Positions 46,930 through 56,858 of a DNA stretch of 64,000 bases are shown piece by piece. This DNA is from Methyloceanibacter sp. wino2. GTDB lineage: Bacteria; Pseudomonadota; Alphaproteobacteria; Rhizobiales; Methyloligellaceae. The stretch spans positions 2,834,501 through 2,898,500 of the forward strand of contig NZ_CP028960.1 in assembly GCF_003071365.1 (NCBI RefSeq), given 5' to 3'. Both the position numbers and the translations under genes were made by a program. How positions within the stretch are numbered: position 1 is the first letter of the stretch; the number at the start of each line of letters is the position of its first letter. The notes under the pieces were generated by a model. That model made no database searches and was not told where the DNA came from. It worked only from the letters and a program-made list of their open reading frames with translations.

Positions 46930-47937
46930 GTGCGATTGATTCCTCTCAGTCAGAGAGTTGTCAGTCTGCTGGTCATTTTGGGCGCCGCCGCCATGGTGGC
47001 TTGGCCTCTCATCCCTCGCGCGCTTGCCGACGAACAGTACGAGGAAATCCCGCCCTGGCTTCAAGCCCATGTCGGGGACGGCGACGGTCAGATTTCGAAG
47101 GTCGTTCTGCAACGGGCCCGCGCCTTATACATGGAGAAGGTCATGGAGGGGTTGGCCAAGAACCCCTGCTACTTCGCCATGGATGCGACACGCCCGAGTG
47201 TCTCGGGCAGCGGCGGGGTGGCGCGCCGGTTCTACATCATCTGCGAACACGACCTCTCCTTCCGCGCGATTTCGTCTGGTTACGGCAACGGGCGTCGTTT
47301 GCCGGGTGCGAACTTCGCGAACGGGCGGCGCTGCGCGAAGAACTTCAGCAATGCCGAAGGGTCCAAGCTGACGACGGGCGGGGGCTATGTGACCGCCGAA
47401 ACGCGGACCTCGTTCAAGGGCTATTACCGGACACGTGGCAAGTCCGTGCCGCTCCTGCGCGCCTTCGTGCAATTCGAAGGCGAGGGGGACACGGCCAATG
47501 CACGGGAGCGGGCCATCGGCGGCCACTCCGCCGTGCTGCTGCGGCGCATGTGCCTGCGCAAGAATCCCGACAGCCCCTTTGCGAACGAGAAGGGATACGT
47601 TCCCTACGGCAGTCTCTTGAATTACAGCTCAGGCCGCAGCAATGGCTGCACCAGCTGGACGCCCGAGGACTCCGCGCTGATCGTGGACATGATCAAGGAA
47701 CGTCCGACTACGGTCTACATCTATCCGGAGTCGCGCGACATCGAAGCCGTGCGAGAAGCGGCGAAGGCGCACAAGAGCCTGTCGAGCGCCGGGCTCTACT
47801 GGAACGCCACATGTCTGCGCGAGATCGGTTCGCCGATGTTCTGGCCAAAGGAAAAACTCGAGCCGATCATCGCCAAGTATAGAAAAGCGCACCCCAGCCC
47901 GCCGCCGCGCCCGCTGCCCGTCTGCAGATCCGGTTAG
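46930..47937 (+). CDS. YkuD_2-type (L,D-transpeptidase-like) exported protein, short paralogue
   Basis: 335 residues from the GTG at 46930 (GGGGAG upstream). The signal peptide is VVSLLVILGAAAMVAWPLIPRALA. The mature part aligns along its length with the product of 44315 (PPWLQAHVGDGDGQISKVVLQRA, FYIICEHDLSFRAISSGYGNGR, GGHSAV, GRSNGCTSW), but lacks the Pro/Ala-rich spacer. Likely periplasmic, peptidoglycan-linked. The two genes are diverged, so the duplication is old. Confidence 0.8.
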   Translation: MRLIPLSQRVVSLLVILGAAAMVAWPLIPRALADEQYEEIPPWLQAHVGDGDGQISKVVLQRARALYMEKVMEGLAKNPCYFAMDATRPSVSGSGGVARRFYIICEHDLSFRAISSGYGNGRRLPGANFANGRRCAKNFSNAEGSKLTTGGGYVTAETRTSFKGYYRTRGKSVPLLRAFVQFEGEGDTANARERAIGGHSAVLLRRMCLRKNPDSPFANEKGYVPYGSLLNYSSGRSNGCTSWTPEDSALIVDMIKERPTTVYIYPESRDIEAVREAAKAHKSLSSAGLYWNATCLREIGSPMFWPKEKLEPIIAKYRKAHPSPPPRPLPVCRSG

Positions 47938-48078
47938 GCAGGCTCATATCCCTGCAACAGCCTGCGACATCGATGCAGTGTGATGCCGGTGTGTTGTCAT
48001 CATTTGGGCATAGCATCGTCGGAGCAACCACAGCGCCGACGCCTTTTCGCGAGGCGTTTCCCCGAAAGGTTAGACACC

Positions 48079-48909
48079 ATGCCGACAGTGACCACCGAGG
48101 ACGGAGTCGAGATCTTCTACAAGGATTGGGGCTCCAAGGACGCACAACCCATCGTCTTCAGCCATGGCTGGCCGCTTACGTCCGACGACTGGGACGCGCA
48201 GATGATGTTCTTCAATAATCGAGGCTTTCGAGTGGTAGCCGTTGATCGTCGCGGACACGGCCGATCAACCCAGGTCGACGACGGGCACGACATGGACCAC
48301 TACGCAGACGATCTCGCCGCGGTCGTCCGTCATCTCGATTTGAAAGACGCTGTGCATGTGGGCCATTCAACCGGCGGCGGCGAGGTCGTTCGATATCTTG
48401 CGCGGCATGGTACGGATCGAGCGGCGAAGGCCGTTCTCGTCGCTTCCGTTTCCCCGCTCATGGTCAAGACCGAGGCCAATCCGAACGGCACGCCGAAAGA
48501 AGTATTCGACGGCTACCAAGCTGCGCTCGCGGAGAACCGAGCTCAGTTCTTCTATGACGTTCCAGCCGGGCCCTTCTACGGCTTCAATCGCGAGGGCGTC
48601 GAGCCGATGCCGGGCGTGATCTGGAACTGGTGGCGGCAAGGCATGATGGGAGGCGCCAAGGCCCATTCCGACGGTATCGTCGCGTTCTCGCAGACGGACT
48701 TTACCGAGGATTTGAAGGCCATCGCCATACCGGTCCTGGTGGTGCACAGCGAGGACGACCAGATCGTCCCATTTGCCGCGGCCGGTCCCCGGTCGGCCGA
48801 GTTGCTCCCAAACGGCGTTCTCAAAACCTATCCCGACCTTCCCCACGGGATGCTGACCACGCATGCCGACGTCTTGAATGCGGAGTTATTGGCCTTCATC
48901 AAGGAATAG
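48079..48909 (+). CDS. Alpha/beta hydrolase, non-haem chloroperoxidase / arylesterase type
   Basis: 276 residues. The nucleophile elbow GHSTGGGE puts the catalytic Ser at 97, with an oxyanion-hole segment VFSHGWPLTSDDWD, the acid in VHSEDDQIVPF and the histidine in PHGMLTTHAD. This pattern matches the cofactor-free haloperoxidase or perhydrolase subgroup, which usually hydrolyses esters in vivo. No signal peptide, so cytosolic. The ATG at 48079 is used; a short hairpin ending in TTTC (48039-48060) lies just upstream and may be a terminator of the preceding gene. Confidence 0.88.
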   Translation: MPTVTTEDGVEIFYKDWGSKDAQPIVFSHGWPLTSDDWDAQMMFFNNRGFRVVAVDRRGHGRSTQVDDGHDMDHYADDLAAVVRHLDLKDAVHVGHSTGGGEVVRYLARHGTDRAAKAVLVASVSPLMVKTEANPNGTPKEVFDGYQAALAENRAQFFYDVPAGPFYGFNREGVEPMPGVIWNWWRQGMMGGAKAHSDGIVAFSQTDFTEDLKAIAIPVLVVHSEDDQIVPFAAAGPRSAELLPNGVLKTYPDLPHGMLTTHADVLNAELLAFIKE

Positions 48910-49005
48910 GTTCGGCAGCGGCGTAGGTTGTCGGGCTTTGACGGCCCTTGTCGCGAGCGGTATCCGTGCGTGATAGGTTGCGCGCGAGATTGAGGGAGGT
49001 TGGTC

Positions 49006-49578
49006 ATGCTGCTGCTCATCGTCGGCATCATTGTTTTTCTAGGTATTCATTTGCTGCCCACGCTCACGCGCTCGCGTGAAGGGTTGATCGAGAAGTTCGG
49101 CGAGAACGGCTACAAGGCCTTCTTCTCGGTGGCGTCGATCCTGGGCTTCATCCTGCTCGTCTACGGGTTCGCCACCGCGCCCATCATTCCGATTTGGACG
49201 CCGCCGGTCTGGATGCGTCATCTGGCCATGCTGCTGATGCTGCCGGCCTTCATATTTCTAGTGGCCGCCTATTTCCCGGGGCGCATCAAAGCGGTCGTCA
49301 AGCACCCCATGCTGACGGCGATCAAGACCTGGGCGCTGGCGCATCTGCTCGCCAATGGCGATCTGGCCGGCATCATCCTGTTCGGATCGTTTCTGGCCTA
49401 TGCCGTCTACGACCGGATCGCGCTGAAGCATCGCCAGCCGACCGAGCTGATCGAAACGCCGGGGCCGGGAAGTCCGCGCAACGACATCATCGCCGTCGTG
49501 CTCGGCATCGTGTTCTACGTTGTCTTCCTGCTTTGGCTGCACCCGCTGCTGATCGGCAAGGTGGTGGTGCCCGTGTAA
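49006..49578 (+). CDS. NnrU-family membrane protein
   Basis: 190 residues with five to six hydrophobic helices. It starts at the ATG at 49006, after GAGGGAGG. The opening IVGIIVFLGIHLLPTLTRSRE and the segment VKHPMLTAIKTWALAHLLANGDLAGIILF match NnrU, first described near nitrite and NO reductase genes. No denitrification genes are visible here, so the role is open. Confidence 0.88.
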   Translation: MLLLIVGIIVFLGIHLLPTLTRSREGLIEKFGENGYKAFFSVASILGFILLVYGFATAPIIPIWTPPVWMRHLAMLLMLPAFIFLVAAYFPGRIKAVVKHPMLTAIKTWALAHLLANGDLAGIILFGSFLAYAVYDRIALKHRQPTELIETPGPGSPRNDIIAVVLGIVFYVVFLLWLHPLLIGKVVVPV

Positions 49579-49700
49579 GGCCTTATGTAGACTTTGGGTC
49601 AAAGGCGGCCTTTTCACCAAGGCCTGTCATTGCGCTGCACAAATCCTTATATGTCTGGCATAAGACGCTCTAATCATTGGAACTCGCGAGGATAAGGCTC

Positions 49701-50561
49701 GTGTCGCATCAGAGCACCATCAAGCGTATCACCGCGCCGGAGATCGCCGCGCGCAAGGGCGGCGAGCCTGTTGTCGTGCTGACCTCGTACCATGCGCAGT
49801 CGGCCGCGCTGGTCGACCCGCACGTGGACGTCCTCATGGTGGGAGACTCGCTCGGCATGGTCATGCACGGCTTGGATACCACCGTGCCGGTGCCGCTCGA
49901 TTTGATGATCGCGCATGCCCAAGCCGTCGTGCGTGGGTCGGAGCGCGCGCTGGTCGTCGTCGACATGCCGTTCGGCTCCTATGAAGAGAGCCCTGCCGTG
50001 GCCTTCCGGAACGCATCCCGCATCATGAAGGAGACGGGCTGTGGTGCGGTGAAGCTCGAGGGCGGCGTGCAGATGGCCGAGACCATCGCGTTTCTGACGG
50101 CGCGCGGCATTCCGGTGATGGCCCATATCGGCATGACGCCGCAGGCGGTCAATCAGCTTGGTGGATTTACGGCCCGCGGCAGGCGCCAGGCCGAATGGGC
50201 CCGCTTCGAACAGGATGCCCAGGCCGTCGCCGCGGCAGGCGCGTTCGCAGTGGTGATCGAAGCCGTTGCCGAGGGACTGGCCGCGCGCATTACGCAAGAC
50301 GTGCCGATCCCAACGATCGGCATTGGCGCGTCGCCTGAGTGCGACGGGCAGGTGCTGGTGCTCGAGGACATGCTTGGGCTCTCCCCGAGGGTGCCGAAGT
50401 TCGTGAAGGAATACGCCGAACTCCGGACCGCCGTGGAAGACGCGGTGAAAGCCTATGCGCGGGACGTGCGAGGGCGGGCCTTCCCAGCCGAGGAGCACAC
50501 CTATTCCACGCTGGAAGAGGTTCCCGAAGCCCTCAAAAAGTTCAAAATGTCAGTCAGTTAG
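49701..50561 (+). CDS. panB: 3-methyl-2-oxobutanoate hydroxymethyltransferase
   Basis: Makes ketopantoate from 2-oxoisovalerate and methylene-THF, an early step to pantothenate and CoA. About 286 residues from the GTG at 49701. The metal-binding and substrate loops [35 protein letters not shown] and GGFTARGR are intact. panC is not next to it. High confidence. Confidence 0.95.
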   Translation: MSHQSTIKRITAPEIAARKGGEPVVVLTSYHAQSAALVDPHVDVLMVGDSLGMVMHGLDTTVPVPLDLMIAHAQAVVRGSERALVVVDMPFGSYEESPAVAFRNASRIMKETGCGAVKLEGGVQMAETIAFLTARGIPVMAHIGMTPQAVNQLGGFTARGRRQAEWARFEQDAQAVAAAGAFAVVIEAVAEGLAARITQDVPIPTIGIGASPECDGQVLVLEDMLGLSPRVPKFVKEYAELRTAVEDAVKAYARDVRGRAFPAEEHTYSTLEEVPEALKKFKMSVS

Positions 50562-50744
50562 GCTTTCTGGTCCGGCCGCGATCGCCGGGTGTGGCCGCGC
50601 TGGCCTGCGGCATTCAGTCTTGCGCCAACAAGCGGGCTTCACTATACGGCGTGGGTTAGGCCGGATGAGCCATCCGGTTCCGCAGCAGTCCTGCACAACC
50701 GCGCGCCAGCGCCGACGAAGAAAGCCGGAAGAGCTCTTAACCCT

Positions 50745-51503
50745 ATGACTGACAACAGTTTCATTCGCGAGGTCGACGACGCGGTTCGGCAGGAGCGGTA
50801 CAAGGCGCTTTGGGACAAGTTCGGCGTCTATGTCATTGGCCTTGCGTTGGCGCTCATCATCGGTGTGGCGGCTTACAATATTTGGAAGTACGTCGAGGAG
50901 AGTGAAGCCGAGACGGCGGGCGATGCCTTCACCGCGGCTCTGGCTTTGAAGAATGCCAACGAGCAGGAGAAGGCGACCGAGGCGTTCGACGAGTTGGTCA
51001 AGGATGGCCCGTCGGGTTACGCCGTTTTGTCGCGGTTCCAGCTCGCATCGAGCCAGGCCAAGGCCGGCGATACGGACAAGGCGGTGGAGTCCTATGAAGC
51101 CCTGGCCACGGATCGCCGGGTCGACGCCATTTTGAAGGGGCTGGCCACGTTGCAGGCCGCGACGCTCCGGCTCGATCAGGCGGACTATGCCGAGATGCAG
51201 AAGCGCCTCGATGGTCTGGCGGGCGGCAAGAGTTCTTGGCGCTATTCGGCAAAAGAGCTGTTGGGACTCTCGGCCTATCAGAACGGCGATCTGAAGGCCG
51301 CCGAGGCTCAGTTCAGCGCCTTGCTGGTGGACGCCGGAACCCCCCGGAACATGCGCGACCGCGCCAACGTGCTGCTCGCCCTCATCGTCAGTCAGACGGC
51401 AACCACCCCGGACACGAAGGCGGACGAGACCAAGGCTGGCGACGCCGACACGGACGACGCTAAGACCGACGACGCCAACGCGAGCGAGGCAACGACCAAC
51501 TAG
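50745..51503 (+). CDS. YfgM-like membrane-anchored TPR protein
   Basis: 252 residues. A cytosolic start (FIREVDDAVRQERYKALWDKFG) leads into one membrane helix (VYVIGLALALIIGVAAYNI), then a TPR-like periplasmic domain to about 220, and an acidic Asp/Thr/Ala tail. This architecture and the position just before der match YfgM, which helps outer-membrane protein delivery with PpiD. In many proteobacteria bamB lies between this gene and der, but no such gene is here. Confidence 0.82.
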   Translation: MTDNSFIREVDDAVRQERYKALWDKFGVYVIGLALALIIGVAAYNIWKYVEESEAETAGDAFTAALALKNANEQEKATEAFDELVKDGPSGYAVLSRFQLASSQAKAGDTDKAVESYEALATDRRVDAILKGLATLQAATLRLDQADYAEMQKRLDGLAGGKSSWRYSAKELLGLSAYQNGDLKAAEAQFSALLVDAGTPRNMRDRANVLLALIVSQTATTPDTKADETKAGDADTDDAKTDDANASEATTN

Positions 51504-51613
51504 TATCTATGGCGGGGCGCATGACGCACCGTCATTTTGGTCGGCGTTGCTTGCGCGTGCTGCATCCTTTGTGCTCCTTCATCTGAAACAACGGATCCCG
51601 CGATCGCTGAGCC

Positions 51614-52984
51614 ATGCCTTTCACAGTCGCCATTGTCGGACGGCCGAATGTCGGTAAATCCACGCTGTTCAACCGGCTTGTGGGCAAGAGGCTCGCGCTG
51701 GTCGACGATCAGCCGGGCCTGACGCGCGACCGCCGCGAAGCCGATGTGGTGATCGAAGGCCTTGCGACGACGCTTATCGATACCGCGGGCCTCGAGTCCG
51801 GCGACGCGGGGCTGACCGCGCGGATGCGGCTTCAGACCGAAGCGGCCATCGAGCAGGCGGACCTCGTCCTCTTTGTGATTGATGCGCGCACGGGCGTCAC
51901 GGCGGCGGACGAGATTTTCGGCGACCTCGTGCGCAAGCACGGCAAGGCCGTCGTGCTCGCGGCCAACAAGTCGGAAGGCCGAGCCGCGGAGCCGGGGTTC
52001 TACGAGGCCTACTCGTTGGGGCTCGGCGAGCCGCTGGCCATGTCCGCCGAACACGGGCTCGGCGTGGGCGACGTGACGGAGGCGATCGCGGACGCCTACC
52101 GCAACGCGCAAGCAGAAGCGGGCGAGCACGGGGCGCCCGAGGCGGGCGAGCCGGATGAAGAGGGCGTCTACCCCTTGCGGATCGCCATCGCCGGACGCCC
52201 TAATGTGGGCAAGTCCACGCTGGTCAACGCGCTTCTCGGCGAGGACCGGATGATCACGGGGCCCGAGGCGGGGATCACCCGCGATGCCATCGCCTCGGAG
52301 ATCGAATGGGGGTCACGCCGCTTGCGCGTGTTCGACACGGCGGGGCTCCGGCGCAAGGCGCGCATTGAGGCGCGGGCGGAGGTGCTGTCGGTCGGCGATA
52401 CGCTGCGGGCGATCAAGTTCGCCGAGGTCGTTGTGCTGCTGCTTGATGCCGAACAGCCGTTCGAGAAGCAGGATCTACAGATCGCAGACTTGATTGTCCG
52501 CGAGGGCCGCGCACTCGTCATCGCCGTCAATAAATGGGACCTCGTGGAGGACAAGCAGGCGCGCCTCGCCGAGTTGCGCGAGATGTGTCAGCGCCTGCTG
52601 CCTCAGGTCAAAGGCGTATCCTTGGTGACGCTCTCGGCGCAGAGCGGCAAGGGCGTCGACCGGCTCATGGATGCGGTGCTCGCCGCCGATGAGGTGTGGA
52701 ATAAGCGCTTGCCCACGGCCGCGCTCAACGCCTGGCTTGCGGCCATGATCGATGCGCACACCCCGCCGGCCGTAGCAGGGCGCCGGCTCAAGATCCGCTA
52801 CATGACCCAGGCCAACGCGCGGCCGCCCACCTTCGTGGCCTTCTGTTCCCAGCCCAAGGCGCTGCCGGAGTCCTATGTCCGGTATCTCGTGAACGGCCTG
52901 CGCGAGACATTCGATTTGCCCGGCGTGCCGATCCGTTTCAACCTGCGGAAGGGCAACAATCCGTATGTGAAGGCCAAGTCGTAA
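51614..52984 (+). CDS. der: GTPase Der (EngA), ribosome assembly
   Basis: 456 residues. Two tandem GTPase domains: the first with GRPNVGKST near residue 10 and the second with the same motif near 197, each with its own DTAGL and NKxx(D) segments (NKSE in the first, NKWD in the second). A KH-like domain ends the protein, followed by a short basic tail. Essential for 50S ribosome maturation in other bacteria. The ATG at 51614 is chosen. Confidence 0.97.
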   Translation: MPFTVAIVGRPNVGKSTLFNRLVGKRLALVDDQPGLTRDRREADVVIEGLATTLIDTAGLESGDAGLTARMRLQTEAAIEQADLVLFVIDARTGVTAADEIFGDLVRKHGKAVVLAANKSEGRAAEPGFYEAYSLGLGEPLAMSAEHGLGVGDVTEAIADAYRNAQAEAGEHGAPEAGEPDEEGVYPLRIAIAGRPNVGKSTLVNALLGEDRMITGPEAGITRDAIASEIEWGSRRLRVFDTAGLRRKARIEARAEVLSVGDTLRAIKFAEVVVLLLDAEQPFEKQDLQIADLIVREGRALVIAVNKWDLVEDKQARLAELREMCQRLLPQVKGVSLVTLSAQSGKGVDRLMDAVLAADEVWNKRLPTAALNAWLAAMIDAHTPPAVAGRRLKIRYMTQANARPPTFVAFCSQPKALPESYVRYLVNGLRETFDLPGVPIRFNLRKGNNPYVKAKS

Positions 52985-53010
52985 CGGCAAGGCCTCAAGG
53001 CGAACGCGCG

Positions 53011-53469
53011 ATGAGTGGCGATACCGAGGTCTATTTCTATCACCTGGAAAGCCGCACGCTGGAGCAGGTGCTGCCGGCGCTTCTGGAGCGGTCCTTGGAA
53101 CGGGGCTGGCGGGCTGCCGTTCAGGCCGCGAGCCTCGAACGGGTCGAGGCTCTCAACACGCTGCTGTGGACCTATCGCGAGGACAGCTTCCTGCCGCACG
53201 GCGCCGATGCGGATGGCGCTCCGGCGGCGCAGCCGGTCTATCTCACGGACGAGGACTCCAATCCGAATGACGCGGACGTCCGCTTCCTAGTCGATGGAGC
53301 GAGCCTGGATGACCTGGGCGGCTATGCGCGCGTGGTCCATATCTTCGACGGCCACGATCCGGATGCCGTTGCCATGGCGCGCGAGGCCTGGGCATCGGCC
53401 AAGGACCAAGGCCTATCCGTGAGCTATTGGCAGCAGGACGAAGGGGGCCGGTGGCACCAGAAAGCCTGA
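53011..53469 (+). CDS. holC: DNA polymerase III subunit chi
   Basis: 152 residues. Matches the chi subunit: EVYFYHLESRTLEQVLPALLERSLERGWRA at the start (conserved strand and helix) and LLWTYREDSFLPHG near the middle. It links the clamp loader to SSB at the replication fork. It begins 26 bases after der and ends convergently with the DUF3147 gene. Confidence 0.9.
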   Translation: MSGDTEVYFYHLESRTLEQVLPALLERSLERGWRAAVQAASLERVEALNTLLWTYREDSFLPHGADADGAPAAQPVYLTDEDSNPNDADVRFLVDGASLDDLGGYARVVHIFDGHDPDAVAMAREAWASAKDQGLSVSYWQQDEGGRWHQKA

Positions 53470-53483
53470 TAGGGCTTGGCCGC

Positions 53484-53834
53484 CTAGATCTCGATACCCA
53501 CGAGACCCAAGACATAGAGCATGGCGAAATAGGCGCAGACCGTCAGGGCGGTCGCTATGGCCAGGCTCGCAGGGAAGCCCAGGCCGGCCCGTAGGAACAC
53601 GGGCAGGCTGACAAACAGGACCAGCGAGGGCAGAACCAGCCAGAAAACCCCGGTGGAGAGGCGGGCGATCTTCTCCGTATCCCCGGTGTCCGCGTAGAGC
53701 CAGATCATGGCCAGGACCGAGGTGAGGGGGACCGAAGCGATCAGTGCACCGAAGAGTGCGCTGCGTTTGGCCGCTTCCGAGACTGCGACCACAAGTACGC
53801 TCGTCAGAAGAACCTTGATTGTGGCATAGAGCAT
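53484..53834 (-). CDS. DUF3147 family membrane protein
   Basis: 116 residues, four hydrophobic helices covering most of the protein (for example VLLTSVLVVAVSEAAKRSALFGALI and STGVFWLVLPSLVLFV). The DUF3147 pattern is present; function unknown. The ATG at 53834 has GGGAGA close upstream. It converges on holC and is divergent from ndk. Confidence 0.82.
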   Translation of the reverse strand: MLYATIKVLLTSVLVVAVSEAAKRSALFGALIASVPLTSVLAMIWLYADTGDTEKIARLSTGVFWLVLPSLVLFVSLPVFLRAGLGFPASLAIATALTVCAYFAMLYVLGLVGIEI

Positions 53835-53913
53835 CGCATCTCCCTCGCTGCGTTACATGGGCAACGCATCTGAGGCTTTCATATCACACACTAATTGATA
53901 ATGCGCCCGCGCC

Positions 53914-53942
53914 TTGTGGCTGTCATGACCGATGGCTATAAG
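53914..53942 (+). promoter_or_regulatory. Likely ndk promoter
   Basis: CTTGTGG (TTGTGG at 53914-53919), a 17-base spacer, then CTATAAG (TATAAG at 53937-53942). This resembles the alphaproteobacterial housekeeping consensus (CTTG...CTATA). It lies 54 bases before the ndk ATG, which has AGAAGG as ribosome site. Confidence 0.5.
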
Positions 53943-53995
53943 CCCGGCCGAGATTTGAAAATACTGAAGAATCAAAGACTAGAAGGACTTGAATA

Positions 53996-54418
53996 ATGAC
54001 CATCGAACGTACGCTCTCGATCATCAAGCCCGACGCGACCGAGCGCAATATTACGGGGCTGATCGTGGCGCGCCTCGAAGGTGCTGGCCTTCGGGTGGTT
54101 GCCCAGAAGCGGGTCTGGTGGAAGAAGAAGCAGGCCGAAGAATTCTACGAGATGCACAAGAAGCGCGACTTCTTTGACGAGCTGGTGGAGTTCATGATTT
54201 CCGGTCCGATCGTGGTTCAGGTGCTCGAGGGCGAAGACGCGATCAAGCGCAATCGCCTCGTGATGGGCGCGACCAACCCGGTCGACGCCGATCCCGGCAC
54301 GATCCGCAAGGACTTCGCCGTCAACCTGCAGCGCAACTCCGTGCACGGTTCCGACAGCCCCGAGAGCGCCAAGCGCGAAATCGATCTTGTCTTCAAGAAG
54401 AGCGAGATCGTCGGTTAA
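53996..54418 (+). CDS. ndk: Nucleoside diphosphate kinase
   Basis: Balances nucleoside triphosphate pools by phosphotransfer through a His intermediate. 140 residues, exact family length. The active-site His117 lies in [18 protein letters not shown] opens the protein. Cytosolic. It is a single gene with its own promoter and a strong downstream hairpin. Confidence 0.97.
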   Translation: MTIERTLSIIKPDATERNITGLIVARLEGAGLRVVAQKRVWWKKKQAEEFYEMHKKRDFFDELVEFMISGPIVVQVLEGEDAIKRNRLVMGATNPVDADPGTIRKDFAVNLQRNSVHGSDSPESAKREIDLVFKKSEIVG

Positions 54419-54472
54419 CGCGTCGCGTTTGCACGGCCCCTAACAGGGCATATCGATTTCTGAAAGGCTTCC

Positions 54473-54501
54473 AACGGCGCGCAAGATCCTCGCGCGCCGT
54501 T
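54473..54501. terminator. Perfect 10-bp hairpin between ndk and the P450 gene
   Basis: AACGGCGCGC (54473-54482) pairs completely with GCGCGCCGTT (54492-54501) around a 9-base loop. It lies between convergent ndk and the cytochrome P450 gene, so it can serve as a bidirectional terminator. The flanks lack a long T-run. Confidence 0.65.
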
Positions 54502-54547
54502 ACGATTCCAGGTCCAAACTCATCAGCGTGAGCGGCGCGAACTGAGC

Positions 54548-55912
54548 CTAGCTCAGCTTGCGGATCTTGAAGGGCAGGCCACCTTGCGGGCAGAGCGTGA
54601 CGGTGGCGCGGATCTTCGCCGGGGTCGGCCCCACATATTCGGGCGTGAAGCGCCGCAGGAGCTGAACCAGCGCCAGCGTGTTCTCGATCTGCGACAGCGC
54701 CCCGCCGATGCAGGCGCGTTTTCCTGCCGCGAACGGCAGGTAGGAGTATTTGCGCCGCTTCTTCGCGCGCTCGGGCGCGAACCGCTCCGGATCGAACTTC
54801 TCCGGGTCTTCCCACCACTTGGGGCTGTGATGGGCGATATAGGTGAGGACCGAGACTTTGTCGCCGGCATTGATCTTGTGCCCGGCGATCTCGTCGTCGC
54901 CGGCGGCGATGCGGATCAGGCCCCAGATCGGCGGGTACAGGCGCATCGTCTCCTGGATCACCATGCGGGTGTAGCTGAGCTGCTGCACCTGATCCCAAGT
55001 GGGATCGGCGTCGCCGCAGACTCGATGCGCTTCCTCGCGGACGCGCTCCATGGCTTCGGGATGCTGCGACAAAAGATAGAGCGACCACGCAAGCGTCAGC
55101 GCCGTCGTCTCTGTGCCCGCCCACAGATATTGCTTCATCTCGTCGATGACCTGGCGGTGGTCGAACTCCGGGAAGTCCGGATCGGCCTCGGCTTCCTGCA
55201 TCGCCGTCAGCAGGGTCTTCTCGCGATGATCGATGATGTTCGCGCTGATCACCGTGTCGGGAACCGAATGCCAAACCTCCATGGCCTTGGCGGGATCCTC
55301 GTCCGTGATCTCTTCAAGCTCGCCGCGCACGTTCTTCAGGCGCACGTTCTTGTGGTTCACAACGTCCGTATACGTCTTGACCTGCTTGAAGACGAAGTGC
55401 GGGTTGAAGGGCATTTCGCGGTCGAACAGCGCGCGGCACACCATGTCGGCGGCCATCGTCCACGTCTCTTCCACCATCTCGACGGTCTCGCCGGATTCGG
55501 CGAGCTTCTGCCAGCGGTCCATCTTGGAGTCGATCGCCGACATCAAATAGGGGAAGTATTCCTCGAACATCTTCGGGTGGAACGCCGCCTGCTGCGGCAC
55601 GCGGATCTTCTGCCACAGCGCACCGTCGATGGTGATCATGCTGCGGCCGAAAACGGGGCGGAGCCCGTCGAAATACTTGGTGTAATTATCGGCGTTCGTC
55701 ACAAGGACGCGCTCGGCGTGCTCGGGCTCGCTCAATAGGACAATGCGCTGGTTCTTGAGGTTGACCGGCAGGACGCCCTTGTATTTTTCGCACAGGGCCA
55801 TGAGGACCTGCATGGGGTCCTCTTGGTTCAATAGCGCCGATAGCTTGAACCAAATGCTGTCTTCTTCTCCGAGGCCGTGCGACGGAGAGTAGGCGACCGT
55901 CATGTCCGCCAT
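54548..55912 (-). CDS. Cytochrome P450
   Basis: Haem mono-oxygenase, 454 residues, soluble (no N-terminal membrane helix). The I-helix has LWAGTETTALTLAW, the K-helix ETMRLYPP, and the haem loop PFAAGKRACIGG with the cysteine ligand. It resembles bacterial P450s of the fatty-acid or terpenoid type more than the CYP51 type, but the substrate cannot be named. No ferredoxin or reductase gene is adjacent, so redox partners must be encoded elsewhere. The ATG at 55912 is used. The 280-base gap behind it to purN holds no gene. Confidence 0.92.
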   Translation of the reverse strand: MADMTVAYSPSHGLGEEDSIWFKLSALLNQEDPMQVLMALCEKYKGVLPVNLKNQRIVLLSEPEHAERVLVTNADNYTKYFDGLRPVFGRSMITIDGALWQKIRVPQQAAFHPKMFEEYFPYLMSAIDSKMDRWQKLAESGETVEMVEETWTMAADMVCRALFDREMPFNPHFVFKQVKTYTDVVNHKNVRLKNVRGELEEITDEDPAKAMEVWHSVPDTVISANIIDHREKTLLTAMQEAEADPDFPEFDHRQVIDEMKQYLWAGTETTALTLAWSLYLLSQHPEAMERVREEAHRVCGDADPTWDQVQQLSYTRMVIQETMRLYPPIWGLIRIAAGDDEIAGHKINAGDKVSVLTYIAHHSPKWWEDPEKFDPERFAPERAKKRRKYSYLPFAAGKRACIGGALSQIENTLALVQLLRRFTPEYVGPTPAKIRATVTLCPQGGLPFKIRKLS

Positions 55913-56192
55913 TTACGCCATCCCTCTTATTGTTGGGCCAGATAACCCCGTTGGGCCAAGTGTGCCGGACAGGGCTTGGGGCCAAACCGCAAGATCAGCA
56001 CTAGGTCTCGGGCAACCTCCGGTCTGCAAGAATCTTGCGCGCGCGGTCGTTGTTGCGGAGATCGACTGAATAGATGTTGTTCCTAGCATCCGCTCGTCTG
56101 CATTGTCTACGGGCCCTTGCGCCGCACAGACTTGCGATGCGTCAAGTTTGCTGGAGCACCCATACTATTTTTCCAGGTTTTCGAACGTCCGC

Positions 56193-56858
56193 TCAGAAAC
56201 TGCCCTTCAGCGGGGGCGAAAAAAGGGCGGCTTCCTCGGGCCCTAAGGGCATGCCTGCGGCACGTTCGCCGTCCACCGTGACCTGACCTGAGGCCACCAG
56301 CCGCAGGGCGTGGGGGTAGAGACGGTGCTCGGCCATCAGCACCCTTGCGGCGAGATCGTCCTCCGTGTCGTCCGGCAACACCGGGACGGCCGCTTGCGCC
56401 ACGATCGGACCGTCGTCCATCGCTGCGCGCACGAAATGAACCGTGCAGCCGCTGATGCGCGCGCCCGACTCGAGCACGCGTGCATGGGTGTCGAGGCCCT
56501 TGAAGGCGGGCAGGAGCGAGGGGTGAATGTTGAGGTGGCGATTCAGCCAGCGCGACACGAAGCTTTCCGTCAGAAGGCGCATGAAGCCGGCATTGCAAAG
56601 AAGCTCCACGCCGGCGCCGTCGAGCGCATCGTTCAAGGCGGCTTCGAAGGCTTCGCGCGACGGGAAGTCCTTGTGGTTGATCGTACAGGTCGGGATGCCG
56701 GCCTCTTCGGCGCGATCGAGGCCCTGAACGTCAGGCACGTTGGAGATCACGAGCACGAGCTCGGCCGGATAGTCGGGATGCTTGGCGGCGTCGATGAGCG
56801 CCTGCAGATTGCTGCCGCGCCCTGAGATCAGAACTCCGACGCGCGTCTTCGCGCTCAT
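56193..56858 (-). CDS. purN: Phosphoribosylglycinamide formyltransferase
   Basis: Third step of de novo purine synthesis, formyl transfer from 10-formyl-THF. 221 residues. [16 protein letters not shown] is the GAR phosphate loop, and the catalytic Asn-His pair is in [13 protein letters not shown] with Asp in the [10 protein letters not shown] segment. The start overlaps the purM stop by ATGA, so both are translated together. Confidence 0.96.
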   Translation of the reverse strand: MSAKTRVGVLISGRGSNLQALIDAAKHPDYPAELVLVISNVPDVQGLDRAEEAGIPTCTINHKDFPSREAFEAALNDALDGAGVELLCNAGFMRLLTESFVSRWLNRHLNIHPSLLPAFKGLDTHARVLESGARISGCTVHFVRAAMDDGPIVAQAAVPVLPDDTEDDLAARVLMAEHRLYPHALRLVASGQVTVDGERAAGMPLGPEEAALFSPPLKGSF

